Shown here: in pieces, positions 54,029 through 64,000 of the stretch
Layout of the letters: every line of letters begins with the position of its first letter
Numbering within the stretch: the first letter of the stretch is position 1
Assembly: GCA_961205875.1 (NCBI GenBank)
Contig: OY540817.1
Coordinates: 6,607,001 to 6,671,000 of the forward strand
DNA: 64,000 nucleotides
Reading direction: 5' to 3'
Source: Sialis fuliginosa
Taxonomy: Eukaryota > Arthropoda > Insecta > Megaloptera > Sialidae
Translations under genes and position numbers: made by a program
The notes under the pieces: generated by a model
The model's database searches: none
The model's input: only the letters and a program-made list of their open reading frames with translations
Told to the model about the DNA's origin: nothing

Positions 54029-55447
54029 CTGAAAAATACAAAACGGTTAATAATTATACATTGCACATCTTAGATTCAGGAAGTTTATGGACACATAACA
54101 AGCCACATTGTATTAAGGGGGGAGATCCATTTATAACCGAAATTTTTTTTGCATAAAATGTTAATAAAAAAAAAACTTTTTCATTATCAGATACAGTAAA
54201 GTTTTCATTAATTTTTTTATGAAACACGTACCATTTTTTAGAGTTTTCACTTTTCTTTGGATTTTTTTGGTTCACATAGTGTGTGAATTTTACAAGCACT
54301 TCTAAAAGATTTAGAACGTATCTGACAGTTCTCTTGAAGTTTTATGAAATGTTTGACAATTTTCTCGCATGCGTGGTTTGTAAACACCAACGGTATTAGA
54401 ACAGTGGTGATATTATGAAAATTATTTTGTACAGTCAAAGTTGCCAACTGTGTTACAATTAATTAAAGTATCACTACTCTAAATTCCATAACTAATCCAT
54501 AGATATTAGTACAGAATTAATACTCCATTTGAGAGTGCTTGTAAGCTAGCAAATTTTGTGAGCTCCTTTATAATACTGAACATAAAACTTCTTGTTTCTG
54601 ATGTTTCCAATCAATGTAGGAGACGCCAGGTTGTATACCGTGGAAGTACTCATATCTTTGAAGCAAGTATCAAACATGGATCTCCCCCCTTAAGAGTTCT
54701 ATCTCTTTCCCCATCTACACATTTATTTAACTTACATATCATCTGTGGATAAAGAAGTAATCCCAATAGCTAGCGCATGTTGTTTCCCTTCAGCCATTAT
54801 AGCCTAAAGAATAAATTAAGGAATCTATATTTTCTAAACTTAATCTATAAAAAAACATATAAGAAAGGATACAACCACTGTTCCTTTTTCAACAGTAGTC
54901 ATTTTAGCTCCAGGAGATGTAAGTCCAGGGCACATGATGTTAGCGCCACTTAAAACAAACCTTATTGCCCCTTTATCAACTTGCTCCATTGGGAGGAAAA
55001 ATGGAACTGGAAATTCAAACCAATATAAATAATACTGTATGATTAATTTAAACGCTACTTACATTTATGTAGCAAGCGTAATGTTGGCATCCATGCCCCT
55101 TCACGATGTTTAAAAAATAATAATTCTCCAGCACTGTTTACCATAATTTCAATATGATCATGGCTGAAATAGTTGTTAAATTTGTTAATTTAGTAATTGA
55201 TTTAAATAATAATGTCTGAAAGTACCATTTTACTATCCTAAATGTGTCTTTTTTTGGGAGTATGACATCAACATAACCTTCAAGATGAGGATATAATTCC
55301 AGAAGTTTAGCACGTATATTCTTTTGAACAGATGATTTTAATTGTTGTACCCCTGATACACTTTCTTTTTCGTCAAATCTGTAAATAAAACCGATTGTCA
55401 GTTTTTAATACAGCTAGGTTAGAAATAGGTACATACTTTTTAAACAT
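53947..55447 (-). CDS. MCTS1: MCTS1 translation re-initiation factor, complete, 6 exons
   Basis: MCTS1 with its partner DENR binds the 40S ribosomal subunit and promotes recycling and re-initiation after short upstream reading frames. Exons 55447-55437, 55378-55226, 55163-55063, 55006-54873, 54803-54736 and 54028-53947 give a complete 182-residue protein, the usual length (human 181). It starts [13 protein letters not shown]. The N-terminal pre-PUA domain covers about residues 1-90 ([39 protein letters not shown]). The PUA domain follows ([44 protein letters not shown]) and it ends [15 protein letters not shown]. All introns are GT-AG and all phases agree. The gene lies downstream of the flippase on the same strand. 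Intron 5 holds a TTAA-flanked transposon. Confidence 0.98.
54117..54689. mobile_element. TTAA-flanked element in MCTS1 intron 5
   Basis: TTAA at 54113-54116 and 54690-54693 flanks GGGGGGAGATCCAT and its exact inverse. TTAA fits piggyBac-type insertion, although the GGG start is less usual. 54290-54590 inside it is a copy of the palindromic family seen at the window start. Confidence 0.8.
54736..54803 (-). CDS. MCTS1: MCTS1 exon 5
   Basis: The acceptor is tttattctttag and the donor AT|GTAAGT. It encodes [20 protein letters not shown] and DD. A transposon begins 46 bases into the next intron. Confidence 0.96.
54873..55006 (-). CDS. MCTS1: MCTS1 exon 4: PUA domain
   Basis: The acceptor is tttgaatttccag. 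[20 protein letters not shown] and [14 protein letters not shown] are the conserved PUA core. The donor GTATCC after GTT was chosen because it gives TVVAIMAEGK across the junction. Confidence 0.95.
55063..55163 (-). CDS. MCTS1: MCTS1 exon 3
   Basis: The acceptor is caactatttcag and the donor T|GTAAGT. It encodes [20 protein letters not shown] and ends PTLRLLHK, the link into the PUA domain. Confidence 0.96.
55226..55378 (-). CDS. MCTS1: MCTS1 exon 2
   Basis: The acceptor is ttttatttacag and the donor TG|GTACTT. It encodes [20 protein letters not shown] through [10 protein letters not shown], the N-terminal domain. Confidence 0.96.
55437..55447 (-). CDS. MCTS1: MCTS1 exon 1 coding part
   Basis: Eleven coding bases, ATGTTTAAAAA, are followed by donor GTATGT. 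They supply MFK and two bases of the next Lys, restoring the universal MFKKFDEKE start. Confidence 0.92.
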
Positions 55448-56456
55448 TTCAAAAGTATTGTGTTATTTATCAGTTATATATGTTAGTTATGGCTAACTTT
55501 AAACAATAATTCAGTTATTTTAAATATGTTTAGTCACTATTCAAAGCTATAAAATGAATTTTTCGATATTTTATCAAAATATAAATAACCGATTCTACGA
55601 CATAACCTCACAACGTCTTTTTCGCAAAAACAGACAGAACAGAGGCGTACTTGGGGAAAATTTTTGTTTGAAAAAAAATAGTAATTTTGACCGCATTATT
55701 AATTTCATTTTCTTGATTGTATTTATCTTCAAATTACTTAATTAATTAAATATTTTAATAAAAAATACAGTAAAACAATTTTACAGAAATATTTTATGTA
55801 AATTCTACTTAATTAACTTGTTCTGGCATCACCTCTCGCCCCTCACCTATGTTATTTGCAAATTATGTGCATATTTTATTATATGGAATTTGACAATATT
55901 TTTTTATACTTTTTCTTACTCAAAAATGACACTTGCAAGAGGCTCCAAATTTTGTCCTCCACAAAAATTACTAACTCAAAAAATCTGAAAAATGGGTTTT
56001 AGTGATACTATCAACGTAAAGTTAACAATATCATTTAAAATTTTATAGAAATCAAAATTTTAGTTATTCATATTTTGAGACGATTTTTGAGTTTCATTGA
56101 TGACTCAAATAATAATAATTCAAAATTTTTATTTATTAATTACATTTATTTTATTAAACACATTTACAAAATTATTTCTTTATTAAATATATACATATAC
56201 GAAGTAATTTGTACTTTACGGTGTATTTCATTCGATTTCATTCGATTTTATTCGTTTTTAAAAGCAGAATTAAATCGCATAAGTTAAGAAGTTATTGTAT
56301 TGTCAATCTGTTGTCACAATTTACAATTTTTAAATCATCTATCAATAATTTGTAACGATTTCTTCATTTGATTTTTTAACAAAATTCTGCTATCATTTTT
56401 CTTTTTTTTGTGGACCACGACAAACCATTTTTAAATTTATATAGTCAAAATACTAT
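55448..56456. other. Spacer between flippase and MCTS1
   Basis: About 1 kb of AT-rich DNA holding the flippase 3' UTR and the MCTS1 promoter and leader. 55855-56000 resembles the interspersed repeat at 23000-23500 inverted. No other gene is evident. Confidence 0.5.
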
Positions 56457-56523
56457 CTACACAGGTACTGATGTTTTAAATTTCGTTTTTATTATTTGTT
56501 TTATATTATTATTGTCTCTCACA
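56457..56523 (-). CDS. ATP8A-like: Probable last flippase exon: short basic C-terminus
   Basis: A good acceptor (ttacactattttttag) begins an exon in the required phase. It completes a Tyr and adds VRDNNNIKQIIKTKFKTSVP and V before TAG at 56459-56457. A short basic tail fits a P4-ATPase ending. A rival acceptor near 56391 would give RILLKNQMKKSLQIIDR, but its pyrimidine tract is poor. Confidence 0.5.
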
Positions 56524-59500
56524 CTAAAAAATAGTGTAAAATAATTATTACATAACTTTTTTTTATAAAATAATACATTATGATTGGGGTTACCAAACGT
56601 GTTTTATAAGATGAGATTTACTCATTTACCCCATGTGGTACTGTATGATTTAATTTTAAACAATTAAACAATTTTTTAAAATAATTTTTAAAATTTTTCT
56701 TCGGGTAATATTTACTTATTAAATTGCCCTCTTGTATTATGGGTTTTATTCCTACATAATGTTTTTAATATTTTCAATAAGAAATCTTGTAAAAACGTTG
56801 GCAACCCTACTTCATATACTTACTATTTCATTAAAATGTCAGGTATCAAAACAGTAATTGGAATTAATATGAATCCAAGCCAAAATAAGCGCGATGTAAA
56901 TATCAATGCGTTTTCTCCTATCATCGTGAACCCAACTATTGGAATATACAACCATAAATTGCTATACACAAGTATAAATAACAACCAAAAAATAACTGAT
57001 CCCCATAGAAATAGGTGTGTGAATCTTGTCCAATTATTAGTTACTAGACCAGCTTTTAAACATACAGTCGTGACAGCGTACTGAAACCAAAATAGATACG
57101 TACAATACGATACAAACTAACTAAAATTAAATAAAACCGGCCATTATGGCGTTCCGTAGCCATTCTTACTAACATTCTCTACTTGATAATACGTATCAAG
57201 AGCTATTTCATATTGGCGAAAATTTAATCTCTTTAAAAGTGTACGTGTTTGTGTGACCATAATTATTTCTAAATTTTTCTTAAACAATTTTTGCTACAAC
57301 AATGTTCGTTGTAGTTTTCATTGAAAATACTAATTAAAAGCTAAAATCTGATTTTTTTCAAATTTTTTTGCATCGATAGTTCAGAAATTAGAGGAGAGAT
57401 GCTCTGATAATGACTTTGAAAGCAAATATCTTGTGACTGAACGGTTAAAATCAAAAGGTCATTTTGTTACAATTAAAGAGACATCTTACTCAAATGGGAG
57501 GGTCCAAAAAATTTTGTTTTTTCAAAAATCTTTTCATTTTTATTTTTTCGTCACCAATCTACATGCGTACATCAAATTTAATCTTTATTGGTATATAAAT
57601 GAAAGAATGGGAGGACTATGACATACAGAAACTATAAAGGTTCTTGGGTGGCTACGGAACCCTAAAAACGAAAAATTACCGTATATGCAATATTTCCTAG
57701 AACAATTGATCCACCTTCTTTTCCATGTCGCCATAATACAACTCCATTAAAACAAATCATTACTAAGAAATATATTAACACCGAATGCATTAAACCATTG
57801 GCTATCCATTTCCAAAAAACTTTTACATTAAAAAATTTTGATTTTTGTGATGAATGATACAATTTAGGATTTGTTAACATGTCATGAGTAAACGGTACAT
57901 CAAACAGCCCCATTGCGAACGGCGGAAGAGCTGTAAATGCTACATTATACAGAGCCATTGTCCATCTCTCAAATAATATTTGACCTGACCAACCGGAATA
58001 CATGGAATACCAAAAGTTTATTACAAACAGGCAAATGTTTTTATAAAAACTATATAGTATTAACTGCGATGTTCTATAATTACTGTAGATACCGTGAACA
58101 AGCAATAACCGGGCTAAATACTTGAACTGTGCAATGCTGTAGTCGGATGCACAAGCCGCTTGCAATCCTTCAGCTCCGGATATGCCGACACCAACACGGG
58201 CTTTTTGTATCATTGGAACATCGTTAGCTCCATCTCCGATGGCCAGTGTTACTGCTCCGGTTTTTTCTGTTACATATTGCACTACTTCTGCTTTTTGCAT
58301 CGGCGATACTCGACAGCAAATAACTGATTTGCAAGCAATACACAGTTTTAGGAAATCATCACGCTGAGATACGTGTAATGCATATTTTAGTATATCTCCG
58401 CTAATAATTAAGCATTTTTGTATTGTTTCTTTTTTATCTATCTTTCCTTTATATTTCTTAATATTTATATCAAGTTTATCTTTTATTTCATTGTCATCTT
58501 TTCCATCAACTAAAAATTATAAATAAACTTATATTAAAAATGTTATTGTAGAACCTTGAAATTTGGAATATATATTCTCTGGTTGTTGAATTAATCCGTT
58601 TTGAATATGTTTATTAATGGGGTAACAAGGGGGCAGTAAGTTTGATTTTGCAATACATTTTCATTCGACAAGAGTTGAAAACACTTTGTAAAAAAATACA
58701 AATACAACGGGCCTTATTAGACAGTCTGCAGACAGAATTGTTGAGGTGAGCCCGATGATATTGAAAAAACCTCTTACGGAAATCTTATTTGGTTCCAGTA
58801 ATAGAGGTTTTAGGGCCCGTAACGCTAGTTGTATTATAAAATTAATAACATACTTGTAATTAAATCATCGTTTCCTCGGAGTAATTTACACGATAAACCA
58901 ATGTTGACTGCTGTTTCTTGTTTATCGCCTGTTAGAATCCAAACTTTAATATTTGCTTCTAGAAGACGCGCTATCGTTTCCGGTACTTTATCTTGTAATT
59001 TGTCTTCAACAGCAGTCGCACCCAATAAACACAAGTCTCTTTCAATCTTCTCATAAACTAGTTCAAGATTCTTGTCTCTGTTTAAAACTGACGTAGCAGC
59101 TTTGTATTCTTTTTTTTTCCATTCCTCAAAAATATCAGGGTTGATATCAGTGTAAGCAAAACATAATGTCCGTAATCCATCTGTTGCAAAATTCTCCAAC
59201 TGAGGCTCCAATTTCTTAAACTCTTTCTGTTCACTTCCTAAGAGTCGTTTACAAATGGTAGAATCAGCGCCTTTACTAAATATTTTTATTTTACCCTCCG
59301 AATCTTTAACAATCACTGACATTTTCATTCTATCTGAAGTAAATGGTAAAACAGATAGTATGTCGTATTTCACTTTAGTTTCTCGGACATTGATAATAAT
59401 AAAACTAGACGTTCTTGATTCAAAAAAATATCCAAAATGCTCAGCACCTTTGACTAAAGCAAGTTCATCTGATGATGTCGAATGATAAGTTATCTTACCA

Positions 59501-61582
59501 TTTATCGTTTCAGGGATTACTGTATGACATATCGATATTGCTGTTAAAAGTTGTTCGATTTTCTTTGTATTCTCATGTCCTTGTTTGAGATGTTTTTGAA
59601 TTTGTTTATCATCGATATCATACACTTCACTTCCTATTCCTATTTTTTTAAACTCCATAACATTCTCTGTTAACGTTCCAGTCTTGTCCGAGAATACGTA
59701 CTCGACCTGGCCGAGTTCTTCGTTTAAATTAGACGTCCTGGCCATCGCTGGCGTGTTACTTTTTTCGTGATACATTTCTAGATCGTTATTTATAAAGATT
59801 GCTTGTACATATCTAGCCAGTTCTAACGTAACGTGAAGTGATATCGGAATCATGTTATTGTACAAAATAATGAATGTTAAAAATATATAAAATTCATTGA
59901 AATGTGCATAATCTAAAATTAAAATTTGATTAAACAGACGTTATATGAATCTAGTAACAAAAAACTGTACCTTCTAAACTGTTATACCAGTCATTGGAGT
60001 GGGCATTACTCCATTTGTAAAATTGTGTAACAGATACTAACGAAAGTACCAAAAGAATTATAAAATTCGTCAGTATGTACCAGTTTAAATGTATTTCAAT
60101 TCTCGATCTCTTTAATGGAATATTTGTAGAGTTTTGTGCTAATTTTGTATCAGTTCCTGTATAGACAACGACCGCATGAACCCAAGATGCGTATCTGAGA
60201 ACTGCCCCGCGTAACAGGAGCTGGTCAGGACCAAACGGCTGCTGGCTAAAAATTATTGTAAATTATATTTTAATTGTTAATGATTATTTATTCATAGACA
60301 AACATTTTTCCATATTGTTTTAGAGTTCCTTTGAAGTCTTTTATGTATGGATTGGGTAATGTGCATTCAATATTTCCTTTGAAATGTCTTAATTGTTCTA
60401 TTTCTGTTATGGTCGATGTTTCCGGAAGTCCTTTCCGCATTTTTAAATTTGTTTCACCGTCTATGTTGGCTGTTTCAATGTAGCATTTTGCGTCTGATTC
60501 ACTAAAATATAATATATTTGTTACAGCCAGCAAAAAAATATATCAGAATAATATTATTAAGATATATTTTTTAAATATGTCAAAAAGACGGAAAATCTTG
60601 TTGCATAAGTATATAAATGATTATGACTTTAATGTCCAGTATTATAAAAGAGATAGCAAAATCTTCTAGCTTGTAAGCACTTTCAAATGGAGTATTAATT
60701 CTGTGATATTATCTATAGATTTGTTTTAGAATTTAGAGCAGTGATACTTATTATTGTTATTATAACACAGTTGGCGACTTTGACCATAATATCACCACTG
60801 TTTTAATACCGTTGGTGTTTATTTACCACACGCGCGCGAAACTTGCCAAACACTTGATGAAACTTGAAGGGAATTATCAGATAGATTCGATACCGCATTT
60901 GAAAGTGCTTGCAAGCTTTGCAAATTTTGTTAGCTCGTTTATAATACCGGACATAAATGTATTAGTATATAAAAACCTCGAGGCAAGAAGTAATAAATCA
61001 GCAGGAAAGGCATCATCTCTATCAATTTTCAAAACTTCTCCAACATGTACATCCATCCATTTAAGAAGACTCCAAGTATCTCCTTTTAGAACTTTAACGT
61101 ATTTATTGTTAAGTTCTTTATCCGCCTGATAACGTTTCTAAAAATAACGTTTAAAATAAAAATTAATTATTTTATTTAAAAAAATTGTAAAGAATTCGAA
61201 AAATTTTGGTCAGGAAAAATCAGGATTTTTTCAAAAACCTGTGGACACCCTGAATTATTATTTAGTTTATTACCACCAATATTTGAACTTACATAATCTT
61301 CAAGTATTTCTTTAACTGCCGACACTAAAAATGTAATAATAAGGGGGGTAATTGTTGTAAATCTTCCCGTAGGTGAGACGTCTGGTATTTGTTGTAATCC
61401 CGCAATAACAGCAAAGAAAATATTATAATAAATACGGAATTGTTCAAATAGAAATTTCGGTAGAAATAATAATTTAGTGTATTTTGTTGTCGAAATATAA
61501 TTGTCGCAATAATCATTTCTTGCTAAGTCTTGTATGTGTATCGTCCGAGTACCGTATGTTGGTAAAAATTGAACTGTTTCAT
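56457..61582 (-). CDS. ATP8A-like: P4-type phospholipid flippase, ATP8A class (8 exons, extreme 5' end not found)
   Basis: P4 ATPases use ATP to move aminophospholipids from the outer to the inner membrane leaflet, normally with a CDC50/TMEM30 partner. Exons 61582-61293, 61137-60977, 60501-60304, 60245-59971, 59912-58854, 58509-57680, 57080-56824 and probably 56523-56457 join in one frame of about 1044 residues. In order: first membrane helices with QQIPDVSPTGRFTT, actuator motif DGETNLK, PISL in the fourth helix, phosphorylation motif DKTGTLT (Asp about 383), KGADSTI in the nucleotide domain, GDGANDVPMIQKARVGVGIS, and six C-terminal helices with FERWTMALYNVAFTALPPFA and TTVCLKAGL. GQILFERW and CLKAGL point to ATP8A1/2-like flippases. 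About 25-60 N-terminal residues are missing. The C-terminal cytosolic tail looks shorter than in vertebrate relatives. Confidence 0.95.
56824..57080 (-). CDS. ATP8A-like: Flippase exon: last membrane helices
   Basis: The acceptor is tttggtttcag and the donor ATGAAATA|GTAAGT. It encodes YAVTTVCLKAGLVTNNWTRF, helices 8-10 and FWLGFILIPITVLIPDILMK. The intron between this exon and the previous one contains a repeat insertion (57138-57663). Confidence 0.93.
57138..57663. mobile_element. Repeat insertion in a flippase intron
   Basis: GTTCCGTAGCCATTCTTACT at the left and GGTGGCTACGGAACCCTAAA at the right are inverted ends. The interior is an inverted relative of 42090-42400. It fills most of the intron, ending 17 bases from the donor of the 57680-58509 exon. 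Confidence 0.65.
57680..58509 (-). CDS. ATP8A-like: Flippase exon: P-domain end and helices 5 to 8
   Basis: The acceptor is ataatttttag and the donor ACG|GTAATT. After a charged variable stretch it encodes VICCRVSPMQKAEVV, AIGDGANDVPMIQKARVGVG, SDYSIAQFKYLARLLLVHG and SGQILFERWTMALYNVAFTA. The end, VLGNIAYT, continues directly in the next exon. Confidence 0.97.
58854..59912 (-). CDS. ATP8A-like: Flippase exon: fourth helix, phosphorylation site, nucleotide-binding domain
   Basis: The acceptor aaaattttag and the donor ACAA|GTATGT bound 352 whole codons plus three split bases. It contains NNMIPISL (the PISL motif), SDKTGTLTENVMEFKKIGIG, SSDELALVKGA, PFTSDRMKMSVIV, IFSKGADSTICKRL, DGLRTLCFAY and LTGDKQETAVNIG. 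All are standard P4-ATPase motifs and no catalytic residue is lost. Confidence 0.97.
59971..60245 (-). CDS. ATP8A-like: Flippase exon: GPDQLLLRG to third membrane helix
   Basis: The acceptor is aataatttttag and the donor GAAG|GTACAG. It encodes PFGPDQLLLRGAVLRYASWV, VVVYTGTDTKLAQNS and the third membrane segment FIILLVLSLVSVTQFY. Confidence 0.93.
60304..60501 (-). CDS. ATP8A-like: Flippase exon: DGETNLK motif
   Basis: The acceptor is tatattttag. It encodes ESDAKCYIETANIDGETNLK, the actuator loop that dephosphorylates the enzyme. I place the end at a GTTTGT donor because that phase joins the next exon as GKIQQPFGPDQLL. The intron is only 58 bases. Confidence 0.88.
60640..60960. mobile_element. 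Palindromic MITE in a flippase intron
   Basis: CAGTATTATAAAAGAG ... CTTGTAAGCACTTTCAAATG at the left is mirrored by CATTTGAAAGTGCTTGCAAG ... TTTATAATACCGG at the right. It ends 17 bases before the donor of the 60977-61137 exon. Confidence 0.75.
60977..61137 (-). CDS. ATP8A-like: Flippase exon: actuator domain start
   Basis: The acceptor is gttatttttag and the donor AG|GTTTTT. It encodes KRYQADKELNNKYVKVLKGD and ends DDAFPADLLLLAS, matching the VGEIVK...LPADLISLSS region of ATP8A proteins. Confidence 0.93.
61293..61582 (-). CDS. ATP8A-like: Flippase exon: first membrane helices
   Basis: The acceptor aataattgcag precedes ATGAAACAG read in the frame xAT-GAA-ACA; the donor is TAT|GTAAGT. It contains FLPKFLFEQF, LQQIPDVSPTGRFTT and VSAVKEILEDY. 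RIYYNIFF replaces the usual RRAANxFFL. The frame is open through the acceptor to an ATG at 61601, an alternative start giving a seven-residue leader if this were the first coding exon. Confidence 0.9.
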
Positions 61583-61869
61583 CTGCAATTATTAAAAACA
61601 TTGTTATAGAACTAATTAACTGACAATTTAAAATTTTCGATTTTTTAATAAATATTTTGAAAGTAAAATATATTGAGTATCTATACTTTGAAAATTGTAG
61701 ACCGAAATTCAAAGTGTTTACGAAGTTGTAGCATATAGATGAGAACGGGGTGTGTTAGTGTAAAATCTGTTACTATACTCTATTAGGAATGCAATGGTCG
61801 CCGGGATTTTGACGGTACGAATCATGCATTTTACCGTCAAAAACCACGGCAACCAGTGCATTCTTAATA

Positions 61870-62893
61870 GTCCAGGCTGTGGAGGCTAAAACAGATTATT
61901 TTTGCGTACAGTTTTAATACTTATAGGATATGTTACAAAAGTGGTGTAGAATAATACCCTAATTTTGCTCCAATTTTGGTTGTCCGCGACAGGAGTTATC
62001 CATGGTTCAATTGCAAAATTCTTAAGCGGTCAAAATAAGTACTATACAAAAAGTTTCAAAGAAAAGTTATCGCTACAAAATTCCCTACATCCTCCATGAA
62101 AAAAATAAGAAAATTCATTTGTTTATCCGCTACGCTGATTAAAATGGCTGAAAACACACTTTTCTAAAGCTGTAATAACTAATAAAGTTAAACGTTTTTT
62201 TAAGTTAATACCTCTGGAAAATAAACATTCTGTACTAGTTACAGAACATTCACTGAAAATTAGGACCTGATATCTTCAACTGTTTTTGTTTTATTAAATT
62301 GTTAATAATGGAATCATGCTTGTCTTTGATTACAATAAAAGTTTTTGTAAAACCTATTTATTTTTGAAAAACTGTTTGTATGTGTTTTCAAAGACTTATA
62401 CATATAATCGATTCCCATCATAAAAAATAAAAATATTCAATTCTTTGGCAAATGGTAGCACTAAAATCTTATTGTTGTGTTTTCTTTATTTTAAACCAAT
62501 TCAATTGTTTCATAGAACCAGACATATTTTAAAAAAATAGCCAAGAACCTGCTCTGAATATATATTTATCTATTGGCGAAAACCGCATTAAAATCGGTTC
62601 AGTAGTTTTTGAGTTATGTAATGTATATTACACACTACACAATTTTTATAAAAATTGATTGTTTACACAATTCATTAACCCTATATACCTACATAAAAAT
62701 AAACTTATATTTGTATCTTTTACCGCTTATTTCAAAAACTACTGAACTGATTTTAATGCGGTTTTCACGAATAGATAAATAATTATTCAGAGCAGATTCT
62801 TAGCTATTATTTTTTAAATAATTTTACTATAAATATTAAAACTGTACGCAAAAATTTCTATTTTAGGTACTTTTTAGCCTAGCCAGCCTGGAC
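61870..62893. mobile_element. TA-flanked element with GTCCAGGCTG ends
   Basis: GTCCAGGCTGTGGAGGCTAA and the inverse at 62874-62893 lie within TA. The inner ends TTTTTGCGTACAGTTTTAAT are also mirrored. It contains a copy of the 34471-34800 repeat. Confidence 0.7.
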
Positions 62894-63231
62894 TATAAAT
62901 GAAATAGAGTATAAATCTTTAAACTTATTATTATAGCCCGATCGGTTGATTAGAATTTCGTTTCTGCTTCCCAGCAACCCAAAAAAAGTAGTTTCAATTT
63001 ATACTCAATTTTAACACACTAATAATAATTAACGTATTATCTAAATTTATTTATTTTTATTAATAATATCTTCTTTTTTCTCGATTTTCAATAAAAAAAC
63101 CACGATTTTTACAAACTTTTTTTACGCTTTTCCACGCTTCTGCGTCCCCTGCTATTTTTGATATATTTTTTTGTTATCATTACTCTTTCTTTTCTTAGTC
63201 CTCAAATCACTCTTTACTTAAACATGATAAC

Positions 63232-63450
63232 AGAGCTGTGCAGTACTCGAGTACAAGTACTTAAGTACTTTTTTTGAGTAATTGTACTTGTACCTACTTA
63301 ATTACTTTTCCGATGAATTGTAATTGTACTTGTACTTAAGTACTTTACCTAACAAAAGTATTTGTACTTGTACTGAAATACTTTTTTTTTTAAGTACTTA
63401 AATAAATACAAATGTACTTAAGTACTTTTACATTATACAAGTACTTTTTA
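63232..63450. repeat. Cluster of AGTACTTAAGTACTT palindromes
   Basis: It opens CAGAGCTGTGCAGTACTCGA (hAT-like end) and continues as repeats of TACTTGTACTTAAGTACTTT, at least six variants. The other end of the element was not found. Confidence 0.7.
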
Positions 63451-63580
63451 GGTTTCCGTAGAAAACTAGGAAACCTTATAGTTTCGCCATGTCCGTCCGT
63501 CCGTCCTCAAAAATTTTAGACCGATTAAGATGAAATTTGGTATACGGACGAAGACTGAAAACCCAAAAACAGAAATGATA
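63448..63580. repeat. Dispersed repeat, inverted copy of 29940-30090
   Basis: AGGTTTCCGTAGAAAACTAG, GTCCGTCCGTCCGTCCTCAA and GATGAAATTTGGTATACGGA. Confidence 0.75.
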
Positions 63581-63789
63581 AGATTTATGAGCTTACAATC
63601 AATAACTAACAATAAGAGTTTACTTTATTTATTTTTTAAAATTTTATTATACTTTAGTAATAAATAATTTTGATAGTTTTATTTATTTTTTAAATATTTT
63701 ATGCAATGATTTGTGCTTCTGTAGTTATATGTATTGTAATATATGTAACGTTTAATAAATATGTATTTTCGAGTCAATTTATTCTATTA

Positions 63790-63910
63790 CATTTGAATGG
63801 TCACGCGGTGTGACGTATTCCCGCGCGAGCGCTGATTGGTCAAATCTACTGAGGTAACCTGTTCATTTACTAACCTTGACACACCCCATGTTTGACTTAT
63901 AATCAGTTCA
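63790..63910. repeat. Relative of the 2826-3372 inverted-repeat unit
   Basis: On the minus strand GTCAAGGTTAGTAAATGAAC, GGTTACCTCA and TTGACCAATCAGCG follow the order of 2835-2880 and the inverse of 3310-3370. Confidence 0.65.
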
Positions 63911-64000
63911 GCCGTGTCAATGGTATTTAGTAAGGTATGGTGGGGGTCGCTACTCGACAAAACAAACAAACAAAATGAATTGACTCGACTAAATTTGTCT

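Noticed and set aside
54247..54447. Minus-strand frame [20 protein letters not shown] in MCTS1 intron 5
   Set aside because: It lies inside a transposon and belongs to the repeat family also at 1-330 and 60640-60960; no protein family was recognised.
56836..57084. Plus-strand 82-residue frame beginning MSGIKTVIGINMN
   Set aside because: It is antisense to the last-helices exon of the flippase (56824-57080), which has matching splice phases.
57937..58125. Plus-strand open frames over the flippase exons, also at 58182-58367, 58829-59056 and 59255-59485
   Set aside because: They are reading-frame shadows of the minus-strand flippase exons, whose protein has every P4 motif.
60812..61129. Plus-strand 105-residue frame
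   Set aside because: It is half repeat element and half antisense of a flippase exon.
1..64000. CRISPR arrays, tRNA genes or bacterial operons
   Set aside because: Every tandem array seen is a transposon part or microsatellite without regular unique spacers. No tRNA cloverleaf was recognised by eye, and the genes are spliced eukaryotic genes.

Overview
This is a strongly AT-rich insect nuclear DNA window. The spliceosomal introns run from tens of bases to about 17 kb, miniature inverted-repeat transposons are very dense, and short interstitial TTAGG runs (the insect telomere motif) occur. The protein families are arthropod-like. The sequence alone does not settle the order; a hemipteran or beetle would both fit.

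The left 51.5 kb is dominated by one plus-strand gene, the 3' eight exons of a soluble guanylate cyclase alpha subunit (2572-51511). All exon junctions close in frame and give 465 residues: the tail of the linker after the haem-NO-binding domain, the PAS-like HNOBA domain, the coiled coil and the whole cyclase domain. The N-terminal haem-domain exons lie left of the window. Two small minus-strand genes sit inside its introns. One is a membrane protein of the CCxxLRxGALIIG type in intron 3 (two exons found, 21786-22808). The other is a two-exon, 87-residue basic coiled-coil protein resembling the PP28/PDAP1 domain in intron 6 (47069-49007).

The right 10 kb carries two minus-strand genes in tandem. 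The upstream one is a P4-type phospholipid flippase of the ATP8A class (56457-61582, eight exons, about 1044 residues; only the extreme N-terminus is missing). About 1 kb downstream of its last exon lies a complete six-exon MCTS1 gene (53947-55447, 182 residues), a translation re-initiation factor. The three large genes are unrelated in function: NO/cGMP signalling, membrane lipid asymmetry and translation.

The rest is mostly transposon-derived. Elements with diagnostic target-site duplications include hAT- or P-like (8 bp), piggyBac-like (TTAA), PIF/Harbinger-like (TTA) and Tc1/mariner-like (TA) copies, several nested in each other. There are also long foldback elements able to form hairpin RNA, an internally deleted mariner transposase remnant, RTE/SINE-like fragments and several tandem arrays. 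No tRNA, rRNA, CRISPR or bacterial-type feature was seen.
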